A DNA stretch of 64,000 nucleotides from Halieaceae bacterium UBA5085 (GTDB taxonomy: Bacteria > Pseudomonadota > Gammaproteobacteria > Pseudomonadales > Halieaceae): NCBI GenBank assembly GCA_002414665.1, contig DIAF01000014.1, positions 1,289 through 65,288 on the forward strand. The letters run 5' to 3'. Below the pieces are notes generated by a model, which was not told the origin of the DNA, did no database searches, and was given only the letters and a program-made list of their open reading frames with translations. The position numbers and the translations under genes are program-made. Position 1 is the first letter of the stretch, and every line of letters begins with the position of its first letter. Of the stretch, positions 45,239 through 54,031 are shown in pieces.

Positions 45239-46635
45239 TAAAAGCTTGCGTTGCCCGGGGTGCGCGGGAAGGGAATTGCGTCGCGCACGTTTTCCATCCC
45301 CGTCACATAGTTGAGCAGGCGCTCAAAGCCCAGACCAAACCCCGCATGTGGCACACTGCCGTAACGGCGCAGGTCGCGATACCACCACAGCTCTTCGCGC
45401 ACCTGGGCATCCATGCGCGCGTCAAGCACGTCCAGCCGTTCTTCGCGCTGGCTGCCGCCGATAATCTCACCGATTCCAGGGGCCAGCACGTCCATGGCTG
45501 CTACCGTTTCACCGTCGTCATTCAGGCGCATGTAAAAGGCCTTGATGGCCTTTGGGTAATTCATCACCACCACCGGCCGCCCGACATGAGTCTCTGCCAG
45601 ATAGCGCTCGTGTTCTGATGCGAGATCCATCCCCCAAGTCACCGGAAACTCGAAGGCCTTGCCGCAGTTTTGCAGAATTTTTACGGCCTCGGTGTAATCA
45701 ATGCGCTCAAACGGACTGTCTATCACCGTACGCAGGCGCTCCATGACCGTGTTATCGATACGCTGCTGGAAGAAGGCCATGTCGTCCTCACAGTCGTTGA
45801 GGACACGACTGAACACGTGCTTCAGCAGCGATTCCGCCAGATCCGCGTTGTCCTGGAGATCGGCGAAAGCGACTTCGGGCTCCACCATCCAGAACTCCGC
45901 CAGATGGCGGCTGGTATTGGAGTTCTCCGCGCGGAACGTGGGACCAAACGTATAGACCTTGCTCATCGCAAGACAGTACGACTCCACTTCCAGCTGTCCG
46001 GAAACCGTCAGAAATGCGTCGCCCGCGAAGAAGTCCTCGCGATGATCCACCGAGCCGTCCGGGTTGCGCGGCAAATTGGCAAAATCCAGCGTACTCACAC
46101 GAAACAGCTCGCCGGCACCTTCACAGTCGCTGCCGGTGATGATGGGCGTGTTGACCCAGTAAAAACCCTGATCGTGGAAGTAACTGTGTATCGCGTTTGC
46201 CAGCGTGTGACGCACACGGGTAATGGCACCAAAGGTGTTGGTCCGCGGACGCAGATGCGCCTGCGTGCGCAAGTACTCGAAGGTGTGGCGTTTCTTGGCA
46301 ATCGGGTAGGTTTCGGCGTCGTCCACCCAACCTAGCACCTGCACGGCGCTGGCCTGGATCTCCACCGCCTGGCCCTGCCCCTGCGAGGGCACCAGCTCGC
46401 CACGTACCGCAACTGCGCACCCGGTGGACAGCTTGATGATTTCACGCTCGTAATTGTCCAGACTCGCGGGCACTACGGCCTGTACGGGGTGGAAACTGGT
46501 TCCATCATGAATGGAGAGGAATGAAATACCCGCCTTGGAATCGCGTTTGCTGCGCAGCCAGCCCTTGACGGTCACCTCGCTGCCGACAGGCAGCTCACCA
46601 TTGAGGACAGCAACAACCGGACTGTGGTCAGACAT
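45238..46635 (-). CDS. asnS: Asparaginyl-tRNA synthetase
   Basis: This 465-residue class IIb synthetase charges tRNA-Asn. An N-terminal OB-fold anticodon-binding domain (VTVKGWLRSKRDSKAGISFL) is followed by class II motif 1, motif 2 (FRAENSNTSRHLAEFWMVEPE) and motif 3 (GFGLGFERLL). The ENSNTSRHLAEF stretch is specific to AsnRS as opposed to AspRS. Length is exactly typical. A direct AsnRS implies no need for the transamidation route to Asn-tRNA. Confidence 0.97.
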   Translation of the reverse strand: MSDHSPVVAVLNGELPVGSEVTVKGWLRSKRDSKAGISFLSIHDGTSFHPVQAVVPASLDNYEREIIKLSTGCAVAVRGELVPSQGQGQAVEIQASAVQVLGWVDDAETYPIAKKRHTFEYLRTQAHLRPRTNTFGAITRVRHTLANAIHSYFHDQGFYWVNTPIITGSDCEGAGELFRVSTLDFANLPRNPDGSVDHREDFFAGDAFLTVSGQLEVESYCLAMSKVYTFGPTFRAENSNTSRHLAEFWMVEPEVAFADLQDNADLAESLLKHVFSRVLNDCEDDMAFFQQRIDNTVMERLRTVIDSPFERIDYTEAVKILQNCGKAFEFPVTWGMDLASEHERYLAETHVGRPVVVMNYPKAIKAFYMRLNDDGETVAAMDVLAPGIGEIIGGSQREERLDVLDARMDAQVREELWWYRDLRRYGSVPHAGFGLGFERLLNYVTGMENVRDAIPFPRTPGNASF

Positions 46636-46713
46636 GAAGGGGCTCCGTGTACGCTAGTATGGAAAGCCGCGCAGCATAACCAATGCCCGGCGCGGCCGCC
46701 ACAGCAGCGCCGT

Positions 46714-47271
46714 TCAGCGCGCGATGCGGTTGATGGTACTGCCGTTCAGGTCGGCATCCTCGATGATGCCCTTGTCGGAGAAGCTCAGGGCCAGCACGGG
46801 GTGCTCCGCCCGCGCCAGGCGCACGTTACCGCCGGCAGTCTGCACCAGGTCGACCTCGCCGTGCAGGCCAACCTGCCAGCCGACCGTATTGCGGAATGAC
46901 ACCAGTGCATCGGTGGTCATGAACAGGATGACCTTGGCCGCGCGCGTGGCGCCCGGTGGCAACTCGGCGGGACCGGCTGAGGAGGCGTAATAGGCGATCG
47001 GCTTACCATCGACCAGTAACGCACCCTCGCCATACTGCCCGCCCACGCCGAAGCCCATATTGACGATGTCAGGAAAGACCAGCACACCCCTCGCCTTGTT
47101 GAGCAGCGAATTGACCCCCGGCGAGTAGCGCCGCAGCTCATCCAGCGCCCTGTCGGATTTTGCCTCAATATCCTCGCGGGTATCCGCGCTGGCGGCGCCA
47201 GCGCCGAGGCCAAGGCACAGCGTCACCATGACCGCCGCAAAGAGCCCCTGCCAATGCTTCAACTGCACCAT
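46714..47271 (-). CDS. Secreted SYLF-domain (Ysc84-like) lipid-binding protein
   Basis: This 185-residue protein has a signal peptide (about 1-31, ending AASA) and a SYLF domain. Domain features are SLLNKARGVLVFPDIVNMGFGVGGQYGEGALL and later TTDALVSFRNTVGWQVGLHGEV, given here in outline. SYLF proteins bind phosphoinositides or other lipids in eukaryotes; in bacteria the role is unclear and probably envelope-related. The ATG overlaps the SDR stop by one base (TGATG), and an upstream in-frame start at 47295 is less likely. Confidence 0.87.
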   Translation of the reverse strand: MVQLKHWQGLFAAVMVTLCLGLGAGAASADTREDIEAKSDRALDELRRYSPGVNSLLNKARGVLVFPDIVNMGFGVGGQYGEGALLVDGKPIAYYASSAGPAELPPGATRAAKVILFMTTDALVSFRNTVGWQVGLHGEVDLVQTAGGNVRLARAEHPVLALSFSDKGIIEDADLNGSTINRIAR

Positions 47272-48224
47272 CACGCAAACTCCTGCCCCACCCACTGTTG
47301 TGACAGCTGCCAGAGACGCTCGGCAGCCTCCCGGTCTGTCGCCCAGGGTTGCACCCCGGCCATGCTGTCCTCGCCACCCGGGTGTGCAATCTGGCAGTCT
47401 TCCAGGTACAGGCCACCCTTCCCCTCCAGTTCCGGGCCGGTGGCCGCCCAGACCGAGGTGGCCGCACCCTGCGGCACCGACTTGAAGGCCATTTTGCCGC
47501 CGGGGAATGACGCTGCGATCTGCGCCATGTCATCCGGGTTCAGGTACCGGCCAAGCTCCGTACTGATCGCCCCGGGGTGTACGGCAAAAGCGCGCACATG
47601 ACTGTCTGCAAGCCGCGCATCCAGCGCAACGGAAAACAGCACGTTGGCGGTCTTCGACTGGCCATAGGACTGCCATTTGTCGTAGGGGCGGTGCTCGTAA
47701 TTCGGGTCATCGAAATCCATCGCCGAAAAACGATGGCCCGCGGAGCTCAAGTTGACCACCCGCGCCGCACGCTGCGCCGTCCCGGCGGCCTTGAGCGCCG
47801 GCAGCAGCAGGCCTGTGAGCAGGAAATGACCAACATGGTTGGTGCCCAGCTGCATCTCGAATCCCTGGGCGGTGTGGCCGAAGGGGCAGGCCATGACCCC
47901 GGCGTTATTGACCAGAATATCGATCTTGGGAAAGCTTTTCAGCAAGCCCTCCGCGGCCACCCGGACCTGGTCCAGATCCGCAAGGTCGAGCAGTGCCGAC
48001 TCCAGTCGCCCCGGCAGATTCTCTCCGCGCAGGGTTGCCAGTGCCGCATCGAGCCTCGCCCGGTCGCGAGCCAGCAGGCACACGGTAGCACCTGCGCCGG
48101 CCAGTGCGCGCGCCGTTTCCACTCCCAGCCCTGCGGAGGCGCCCGTCACCAGGGCCACCTTTCCAGTCAGGTCCTGCCCGGCTATCACGTCCTCTGTTGT
48201 GGATTCAAATCCGAATGTGCGCAT
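47271..48224 (-). CDS. Short-chain dehydrogenase/reductase (retinol dehydrogenase-like)
   Basis: This 317-residue NAD(P)-dependent Rossmann oxidoreductase has the cofactor motif TGASAGLG near residue 27, NNAG near 105, a catalytic serine in VVNLSSAGH and the active-site YGQSK. The TNHVGHFLLTGLLLP segment and the length place it with retinol/WW-domain-like SDRs. The substrate is probably a lipophilic alcohol or ketone, not determinable here. It is coupled to the SYLF gene. Confidence 0.88.
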   Translation of the reverse strand: MRTFGFESTTEDVIAGQDLTGKVALVTGASAGLGVETARALAGAGATVCLLARDRARLDAALATLRGENLPGRLESALLDLADLDQVRVAAEGLLKSFPKIDILVNNAGVMACPFGHTAQGFEMQLGTNHVGHFLLTGLLLPALKAAGTAQRAARVVNLSSAGHRFSAMDFDDPNYEHRPYDKWQSYGQSKTANVLFSVALDARLADSHVRAFAVHPGAISTELGRYLNPDDMAQIAASFPGGKMAFKSVPQGAATSVWAATGPELEGKGGLYLEDCQIAHPGGEDSMAGVQPWATDREAAERLWQLSQQWVGQEFA

Positions 48225-48322
48225 CTACTGTTTCCCTTCGCTGTTCTGTTATGGTGCCTCACTGTGCCGGGCTATCCTGCGCCCGGTAAGCCCAAACCGT
48301 CAATATTTGCGCGGAAAACCCC

Positions 48323-48724
48323 ATGAAAAAACCTCATGACAGCCCCTTCGAAGATTGCGCCTACCTGAGCTTTGCCACGCGCAAACGCAGTGGCGAGTTC
48401 GTGCCGACCCCGGTGTGGTTTGCGCCGGACCGGGACGTGTACTATCTGTTCTCCGCGGGCGATGCCGGCAAGGTCAAGCGCCTGCGCAATTTCAGCGCCG
48501 CGCGTATCGCACCCTGCACGGTAACCGGGCGGCTCACCGGCGATTGGCACGACGCGAACGCCTTTCTCGTTGACTCGCCCGCGGAAGTCGACCGCGCGCT
48601 AGCCGCCCTGCGGCGCAAATATGGCTGGCAGATGCGCGGCCTGGACGCGCTGTCACGCCTCGGGGGCAAGTTGCACAAGCGGGCCTATATCCGCGTTGAG
48701 CCTGGTGCCTCCCCGTCAGCCTGA
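48323..48724 (+). CDS. Pyridoxamine 5'-phosphate oxidase-like flavin-binding protein
   Basis: This 133-residue split-barrel protein resembles the PPOX-class group. It has YLSFATRKRSGEFVPTPVWF at the start, YYLFSAGDAGKVKRLRNF for cofactor phosphate contacts and RIAPCTVTGRLTG after it. Members bind FMN, F420 or heme and reduce diverse substrates; the true cofactor is unknown. Its stop codon lies in the first copy of a 15-base tandem repeat and its 3' end overlaps the neighbouring gene by 40 bases. Confidence 0.75.
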   Translation: MKKPHDSPFEDCAYLSFATRKRSGEFVPTPVWFAPDRDVYYLFSAGDAGKVKRLRNFSAARIAPCTVTGRLTGDWHDANAFLVDSPAEVDRALAALRRKYGWQMRGLDALSRLGGKLHKRAYIRVEPGASPSA

Positions 48725-49917
48725 CGCGGCCCGGCCTGACGTGGCCCGGCCTGACGCGGCCCGGCCTGGCGAACCCGTTCCAGTTGCGCTGCATACTCGC
48801 GGCGCTCACCGAGCAGGCTGGCGCCATCGATGGCCTGCTGCAACAGACGTTCCGCAGCAGCGTACAGCTGTAGCTTGAAATGAATGATGCCGGTTGCCGC
48901 GAGCAGCGCACTGTCCTGCGGCTGCAGCCGCAGCGCTTCGCGGTAGTGCGCCAGCGCCCCCTCCCAGTCACCGCGCTCGCCCGCCAGGTCTCCCCGCCAG
49001 GCATGATAATACGGGTTGCGCTCGCGGTAGCGCTGGATACGTTCCAGCACGTCGTCGCGCTCAGTGATACGCCCGGCCTGGTCGTAAAGCAGGGCCAGGT
49101 TGTTCATCGCCGAGCGCTCGCTGCTGTCCCGCTGGAGCGCCTGCAGCAGCGCCCATTCCACCGCGTCCAGCTGCCCGGTCTGGCGGTAAATCGCTCCCAG
49201 GTTGACCCAGAGCAGCGGCAGGTCTGCGCTCAACTGCAGCGCGTTGACTGCATGCGTCCATGCCGCGACAAGATCACCCTCTGCCAGTGCGGCCATAGCC
49301 AGGTTATTGTCGTGCAGCGCCGCCGCCTCGCGGTCCGCCAGCAGGCGCGAGCCCGCGACATCACGCGGTTGCAGAGGATCAATATCCACCATGAACTGCT
49401 CGCCCTGGGGCATGCGTACCATGACATTGACATGCACGCGCATGGTCAGTCTTTCACCGACACGCGTCCATTGCGGACGAACGTCAAGCCACTGGTAGTG
49501 TGCTTCCAACCCGGCTTCACGGGCGAGGGCGACGAACAGATGGGCGAAGGACAGACAATTGGCATCGCCCTGGGTAAATACCCGCGCGGCGCTGCCATCG
49601 GCGGCCGGCTGGTAGCTGATCGATAACCCGCCGGCCCCGCGCACCGCGTCATGCAAACTGAGCAGCCGATGTCGAGGGCTGCTGCCAGCGGGGGCATAGC
49701 GGGCGACAAAGTCACGCATTGCCGGTGTAGTGGCCAGCAGATCGCCAGCACCCGGCCTCGCCCCCGCATCGACTGCGCGCAAGGGCTCAGCTTGCGCCAC
49801 CTGCAGGGCGGGCAGAGTATTCAGGTCGAGAGGAGGCACTCCCTGCGAGGCGCAGCCGAGCGCGCCTGCTGTGAAACAGGCAACAATGCCGGCCCGCAAC
49901 ACCCGACCTGCGTACAT
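48685..49917 (-). CDS. Lipoprotein with transglutaminase-like and TPR domains
   Basis: This 410-residue exported protein has a signal ending in the lipobox-like LGC (residue about 17). A transglutaminase/cysteine-protease-like fold follows, with Cys in QGDANCLSFAHLF, His in MRVHVNVMV and Asp in VDIDPLQ. At least four TPR units then run from about residue 205 to 370 (AALAEGDLVAAWTHAVNAL, LWVNLGAIYRQTGQLDAVEWAL and others). The C-terminus is three RQAGP repeats. The ATG at 49917 has a strong GGAGGAAAG site. A role in envelope protein scaffolding or processing is inferred. Confidence 0.8.
   Translation of the reverse strand: MYAGRVLRAGIVACFTAGALGCASQGVPPLDLNTLPALQVAQAEPLRAVDAGARPGAGDLLATTPAMRDFVARYAPAGSSPRHRLLSLHDAVRGAGGLSISYQPAADGSAARVFTQGDANCLSFAHLFVALAREAGLEAHYQWLDVRPQWTRVGERLTMRVHVNVMVRMPQGEQFMVDIDPLQPRDVAGSRLLADREAAALHDNNLAMAALAEGDLVAAWTHAVNALQLSADLPLLWVNLGAIYRQTGQLDAVEWALLQALQRDSSERSAMNNLALLYDQAGRITERDDVLERIQRYRERNPYYHAWRGDLAGERGDWEGALAHYREALRLQPQDSALLAATGIIHFKLQLYAAAERLLQQAIDGASLLGERREYAAQLERVRQAGPRQAGPRQAGPRQADGEAPGSTRI
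48722..48766. repeat. Tandem repeat, 3 x 15 bp, at convergent gene ends
   Basis: Three consecutive copies of TGACGCGGCCCGGCC occur, the middle one with a single C-to-T change. On minus they encode Arg-Gln-Ala-Gly-Pro repeats at the end of the TPR lipoprotein. On plus the first copy supplies the TGA stop of the flavin-binding protein gene. Copy number could vary by slippage without changing the reading frame of either gene. Confidence 0.95.
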
Positions 49918-50028
49918 GCTTTCCTCCGCTGCCAACCCTGCACAGTGACTCCCACTCCAAGTATAGCGGAGCCAACGCGCGCGCCCCGCCAGGGCGCCGG
50001 ACTCCGGGCAATAGCGAAGAACTGCCTG

Positions 50029-50673
50029 TCAGGCGGCGGTGTGCAGGCCGCACTCCCGGCCATCGTGCACCTTGGTCGGATCGAAGTAGTGGCGGCAGGT
50101 CGGCAGCTGGTAGCGCTGCATGTAGTCCTCGACCTCGGCTTCCGACCAGTAAAAGATGGGTGCCACCTTGAGAATGCCGCGATCGTCCATGGATACGATG
50201 TCCAGGGTTTTGCGGTGCTCCGTCTCTTCGCGGCGGATACCGGTGAGCCAGATTTCCGGCCGCAGGTCGTCCAGCGCCCGGGCAAAGGGCTCCAGCTTGA
50301 CCTGACGGGTGAATTCGCGATGCCGCTCTTCTTCATCCACAGTGGGAATACCCCCCATGATGGCATTGCGCCGTTCGGAGGTCATCAGCGGGCTGTAGAC
50401 GTGGATATTGAGATCGAGCTCACGAATCAGGCGTTCAGCCACCACGTAGGTATCACGCAGGTTGTAGCCTGTATCGATCCAGACCGTGGGCACAGACCGG
50501 TCGACCCGGCTAACCAGGTGCAGCATGAGTGCGGCATTGCGCCCCATGCTGGTGGTGGCGATGGTCGGTCGCCCCTGTGCCAGCGCCCACTCCACCACTG
50601 CGGGCGCACTGGCGCTTCTCAGCATGTCGTTGACGCTTTTCAGATCTATGTTCACAGCCACCTGCTGAGCCAT
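50029..50673 (-). CDS. cysH: Phosphoadenosine phosphosulfate reductase (assimilatory)
   Basis: This 214-residue cytoplasmic enzyme reduces PAPS to sulfite with thioredoxin or glutaredoxin. The PP-loop-like segment is TTSMGRNAALMLHL (degenerate), followed by VPTVWIDTGYNLRDTY and the TGIRREETEHR region. The catalytic cysteine lies in the C-terminal ECGLH. The two Cys-Cys pairs that bind an Fe-S cluster in APS reductases are absent, so it should act on PAPS. It diverges from the nitronate monooxygenase gene across 177 bases. Confidence 0.9.
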   Translation of the reverse strand: MAQQVAVNIDLKSVNDMLRSASAPAVVEWALAQGRPTIATTSMGRNAALMLHLVSRVDRSVPTVWIDTGYNLRDTYVVAERLIRELDLNIHVYSPLMTSERRNAIMGGIPTVDEEERHREFTRQVKLEPFARALDDLRPEIWLTGIRREETEHRKTLDIVSMDDRGILKVAPIFYWSEAEVEDYMQRYQLPTCRHYFDPTKVHDGRECGLHTAA

Positions 50674-50720
50674 GGATATCGAAGACCGCGAACTCTAAAG
50701 AATCAAAACGGGGCTGACAA

Positions 50721-50743
50721 ATAACCAGTTTTTATAAGGTTAT
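50721..50743. promoter_or_regulatory. Inverted repeat, candidate LysR-type operator between cysH and nitronate monooxygenase genes
   Basis: Perfect six-base arms ATAACC (50721-50726) and GGTTAT (50738-50743) flank an 11-base AT-rich spacer in the divergent intergenic region. The layout contains a T-N11-A core of the kind bound by LysR-family regulators such as CysB. It sits about 50 bases upstream of cysH. No binding data; inferred from symmetry and position. Confidence 0.4.
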
Positions 50744-50850
50744 ATACCGGCCTGATCCGTTGCGCCACTTTCAGTGGCCCGACGACACCATTGCCTCAGC
50801 AGACAGAGAGGATAATACTCTCCCTCCGGTAGACCGATGGAGGACACACG

Positions 50851-51978
50851 ATGACCAACTCACTCTGCGAACGCCTGGGTATCGATTATCCCATTTTCGC
50901 GTTCACTCACTGCCGCGATGTTGTGGTCGCCGTGAGCAAGGCCGGCGGGATCGGCGTGCTCGGCGTTGTCGGGTTCACGCCGGAGCAGATGAAAGAAGAG
51001 CTGGACTGGATTGATGCCAACATCGGCGACCGTCCCTACGGCGTCGACATCGTGATCCCGCAGAAATACGAAGGGATGGACGCCCTGTCCGCCGAGGACA
51101 TGGAAAAACAACTCTGGGCGATGGTGCCGAAGGAACACATTGAGTTTGCCGAGCAGCTGCTGGCCAATGCGGGGGTGCCCGAATGGCCCGATGGCAGCAA
51201 GACCATGGGGCTCATGGGCTGGACCGATGCCACCGCCACGCCGCTGCTGGAGGAGGCCCTGACCCGTCCGAAATGCCGCCTGATCGCCAACGCGCTGGGC
51301 ACACCTCCCGCCGATAAGATCAAACAGGTGAAAGACTCCGGGCGACTGATTGGCGCGCTCTGCGGCAAAGTGAAGCAGGCGGTGCAGCACAAGGAAGCGG
51401 GGCTGGACTTTGTGGTTGCACAGGGCGGGGAAGGTGGCGGCCACACGGGTGAAGTCGGCTCTATCGTGCTCTGGCCGCAGATCGTCGACGCCATCGGCGA
51501 CCTGCCAATGCTGGCAGCCGGCGGAATTGGTAACGGACGCCAGATTGCCGCGGCCATGGCCATGGGCGCGGCGGGGGTCTGGACCGGCTCCCTGTGGCTG
51601 ACCGTCGAAGAGGCGCACACACAGCCGGCGCAGAAACAGACCCTGCTCAACGCCAGCAGTGAGGACACCGTGCGCTCCCGCTCCTGGACCGGCAAGCCCT
51701 GCCGTATGCTGAAAAACGAGTGGACCGCAGCCTGGGATCGGCCTGACACCCCCGACCCGCTGGGCATGCCATTACAGGGACTGGTCACCTCCGATGGCAT
51801 CCGTCGCACCGCGGTCTACGCGGATGCCGGGGACTGCCAGAAGATCGCGTTCAACCCCTGCGGACAGGTGATCGGCCAGCTCAACACCGTGGAGTCCTGC
51901 CGACAGGTGATTTTCCGCCTGCTCGACGAGTATGTGGATGCGGTAGAAAAAGCCGGCAGCCTGCTACCCAAAGTCTAG
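50851..51978 (+). CDS. NAD(P)H-dependent flavin oxidoreductase / nitronate monooxygenase family
   Basis: This 375-residue FMN-binding TIM-barrel enzyme probably oxidises alkyl nitronates. It starts with the family pattern LGIDYPIFAFTHCRDVVVAVSKAGGIGVLG in outline. The catalytic histidine lies in GGEGGGHTGEVGS, and LAAGGIGNGRQIAAAMAMGAAGVWTGSLWL supplies phosphate binding for FMN. A GGAGG site precedes the ATG. Some family members act as enoyl reductases or quinone reductases, so the substrate is open. Confidence 0.87.
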   Translation: MTNSLCERLGIDYPIFAFTHCRDVVVAVSKAGGIGVLGVVGFTPEQMKEELDWIDANIGDRPYGVDIVIPQKYEGMDALSAEDMEKQLWAMVPKEHIEFAEQLLANAGVPEWPDGSKTMGLMGWTDATATPLLEEALTRPKCRLIANALGTPPADKIKQVKDSGRLIGALCGKVKQAVQHKEAGLDFVVAQGGEGGGHTGEVGSIVLWPQIVDAIGDLPMLAAGGIGNGRQIAAAMAMGAAGVWTGSLWLTVEEAHTQPAQKQTLLNASSEDTVRSRSWTGKPCRMLKNEWTAAWDRPDTPDPLGMPLQGLVTSDGIRRTAVYADAGDCQKIAFNPCGQVIGQLNTVESCRQVIFRLLDEYVDAVEKAGSLLPKV

Positions 51979-51994
51979 CGGGCACCGCTGACCC

Positions 51995-52783
51995 TCAGGC
52001 GCGAGCACTCTCCAACTCGTCGTAGAGAGCCAGGAACTGCTGTGTCAGCTTGTGGCTTGGTGCCAGATCCACCAGCGGGCGATGTTCGTGGTGCGATTCG
52101 CGCATCTTGACTGACGCGCTGAGGAACGTTTTGCATACCGGGTAGCCTTCCTCCTCCAACTCGGCCACCAGTTCACCCGGGAGTCGCGCCTGGCTGTTGA
52201 ACTGGTTGATGACGATACCCTCGACTTCGAGGTCGGGGTTATGGTCCTCCTGCAGTTCGGCAATATTGTCCATAAGGGAGTACAGGCTCTGGCGGGCAAA
52301 GCTGTCACAATCGAAGGGCACGAGAACAGCATCCGCCGCTATCAGCGCAGACTTGGAGTAAAAATTGAAGTTGGGCGGCGTATCGATATACACCCGATCG
52401 TATTCTGCATCCAGCTTTTGCAGCGCGTCGCGCAGCTTGTAGATTTTATAGCGGGATTCCAGCTCGCGCTCCAATTGCGTGAGCACCGGGCTGGAGGGCA
52501 ACAGAAACAGATTCTCCCAGGGCGTTTCCCAGACAAAGGAATCCGGGTTCTGGCGCATTTTCCGGGAACCCACGGTCTGTTTGAACAGCCCTGCCGCTCC
52601 CTGCGCCTCCGCCGGGAACGCATCGGCGTCGATTTCTCCCACCAGATAATGGGTTGTGTTGCCCTGCACGTCGAGGTCCACAACCAGCGTGCGCAGGCCT
52701 CGGGCGGCGCTGATTGCCGCCAGATTGCAGGTGATACTGGTCTTGCCCACACCGCCCTTCTGGTTAAATACGACGCGTTTCAT
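51995..52783 (-). CDS. ParA/MinD-family ATPase (orphan)
   Basis: This 262-residue deviant-Walker ATPase has KGGVGKTSITCNL at residues 9-21, VVDLDVQGNTTHYL for Walker A', and YIDTPPNFNFYSKSAL for Walker B. The C-terminal region (VCKTFLSASVKMRESHHEHRPL) is typical of chromosomal ParA-like proteins. Such ATPases position plasmids, chromosomes or large complexes on nucleoid or membrane. No parB or parS-like gene is adjacent. A GGAGG box precedes the ATG at 52783; a longer frame to 53026 overlaps the neighbouring gene and is rejected. Confidence 0.88.
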   Translation of the reverse strand: MKRVVFNQKGGVGKTSITCNLAAISAARGLRTLVVDLDVQGNTTHYLVGEIDADAFPAEAQGAAGLFKQTVGSRKMRQNPDSFVWETPWENLFLLPSSPVLTQLERELESRYKIYKLRDALQKLDAEYDRVYIDTPPNFNFYSKSALIAADAVLVPFDCDSFARQSLYSLMDNIAELQEDHNPDLEVEGIVINQFNSQARLPGELVAELEEEGYPVCKTFLSASVKMRESHHEHRPLVDLAPSHKLTQQFLALYDELESARA

Positions 52784-52862
52784 CTGCTGATGCCTCCGGG
52801 CTGCTTGTTGCTGGGGTCGGGGAGTGTAGCCAATGCTCCCGATATTGGGTAGGGCTCTGGCC

Positions 52863-54026
52863 TCAACCCGCCCAGATGCGGCGATAGAGGGCCACGATGT
52901 CCGCTGCGTCGGCGATCCGCGGATTGTTGGCAGGCGAGCCGGAGGCAAGTGCCTGCTCGGCCATGGTGTCCAGGTTGGCGCACCAGTCCTCTTCGGCAAT
53001 GCCCCATGCCGCCGGACTGGGGACACTCAGGTCGGCGGTGAGCTGGCGCAGCCCGGTCACCAGCTGTTCGCAGGCAGTGGTGTCGCTGTCGGTCGCCTGC
53101 GCCAACCCCATCACGCGGGCACACTGCGCATAGCGCTGTGGCGCATGGGATACGGACCAGGCGGTGACTTCCGGCAGCAGCATGGCATTACTGAGTCCGT
53201 GGGGTACGTGGAACAGTGCACCGAGAGGACGGCTCATGCCGTGGATCAGGGTCACTGAGGCATTGGCAAACGCGATACCACCCTGGGTGGCAGCGAGCAT
53301 CATCGCCTCCCGGGCGACCCGGTTTCCCGGATCGTCGCAGGCCGTTCGCAGGTGCTGACTGATGCTGGCCAGTGCGGTCAGCGCGATGCTGTCAGTGAAC
53401 GGATGTGCCTTGCGGCTGACAAAGGCTTCCAGTGCGTGGCACAAAGTGTCCAGCCCGGTATCGGCGGTCAATCGGCGCGGCATGCTCATGGTCAACTCAA
53501 AGTCCACCAGCGCCGCCACCGGCACCAGGCCCAGCCCCATGCAGAGCATTTTTTCCTGGGTTGCCGTGTCGGTGATAACGGCTGCCCGCGTCACCTCGGC
53601 GCCGGTGCCCGCTGTGGTTGGAATGGCAATCACCGGCAGACCGCTGGCCACCGTTGCTGGCACCGCGTAGTCGCGCATGACGCCGCCGTGCAGCGCCAGT
53701 ACAGAAGCCGCCTTGGCGGTATCCAGCGAACTCCCGCCACCGAGCGCCACCAGGCAATCGAAATCGCCTTCCTGCAGCATGGCGAGGCAAGCCGCGACGC
53801 TGTCGGTGGTCGGGTCTGGCACACAGTCGGCAAATACCGGACAGCGAATACCTGCCTGCACCAAGGGGGCCAGCAGCCGCCGGGCAAACCCCTCCCGGGC
53901 CAGAAACGGGTCCGTCACCAGCAGTGGGCGCGCCAGATCCAGTTCCCGCAGGGTATCCACCAGAGTCTCGCTGGCACCGGCGCCGATGCGCAGGATACGT
54001 GGCAGGTGTACACTGGCCGGCACCAC
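52863..54026 (-). CDS. Iron-containing alcohol dehydrogenase
   Basis: This 387-residue group III alcohol dehydrogenase has the NAD-binding GGGSSLDTAKAAS motif and the metal-binding stretches CHALEAFVSRKAHPFTD and GMSRPLGALFHVPHGLSNAMLLP, with the expected histidines. It probably interconverts a primary alcohol or diol and its aldehyde. The start is GTG at 54026, eight bases after GAGGAA and just past the FKBP stop. Other GTG/TTG starts far upstream would overlap that gene. Confidence 0.88.
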   Translation of the reverse strand: MVPASVHLPRILRIGAGASETLVDTLRELDLARPLLVTDPFLAREGFARRLLAPLVQAGIRCPVFADCVPDPTTDSVAACLAMLQEGDFDCLVALGGGSSLDTAKAASVLALHGGVMRDYAVPATVASGLPVIAIPTTAGTGAEVTRAAVITDTATQEKMLCMGLGLVPVAALVDFELTMSMPRRLTADTGLDTLCHALEAFVSRKAHPFTDSIALTALASISQHLRTACDDPGNRVAREAMMLAATQGGIAFANASVTLIHGMSRPLGALFHVPHGLSNAMLLPEVTAWSVSHAPQRYAQCARVMGLAQATDSDTTACEQLVTGLRQLTADLSVPSPAAWGIAEEDWCANLDTMAEQALASGSPANNPRIADAADIVALYRRIWAG

Positions 54027-54031
54027 GCCCG

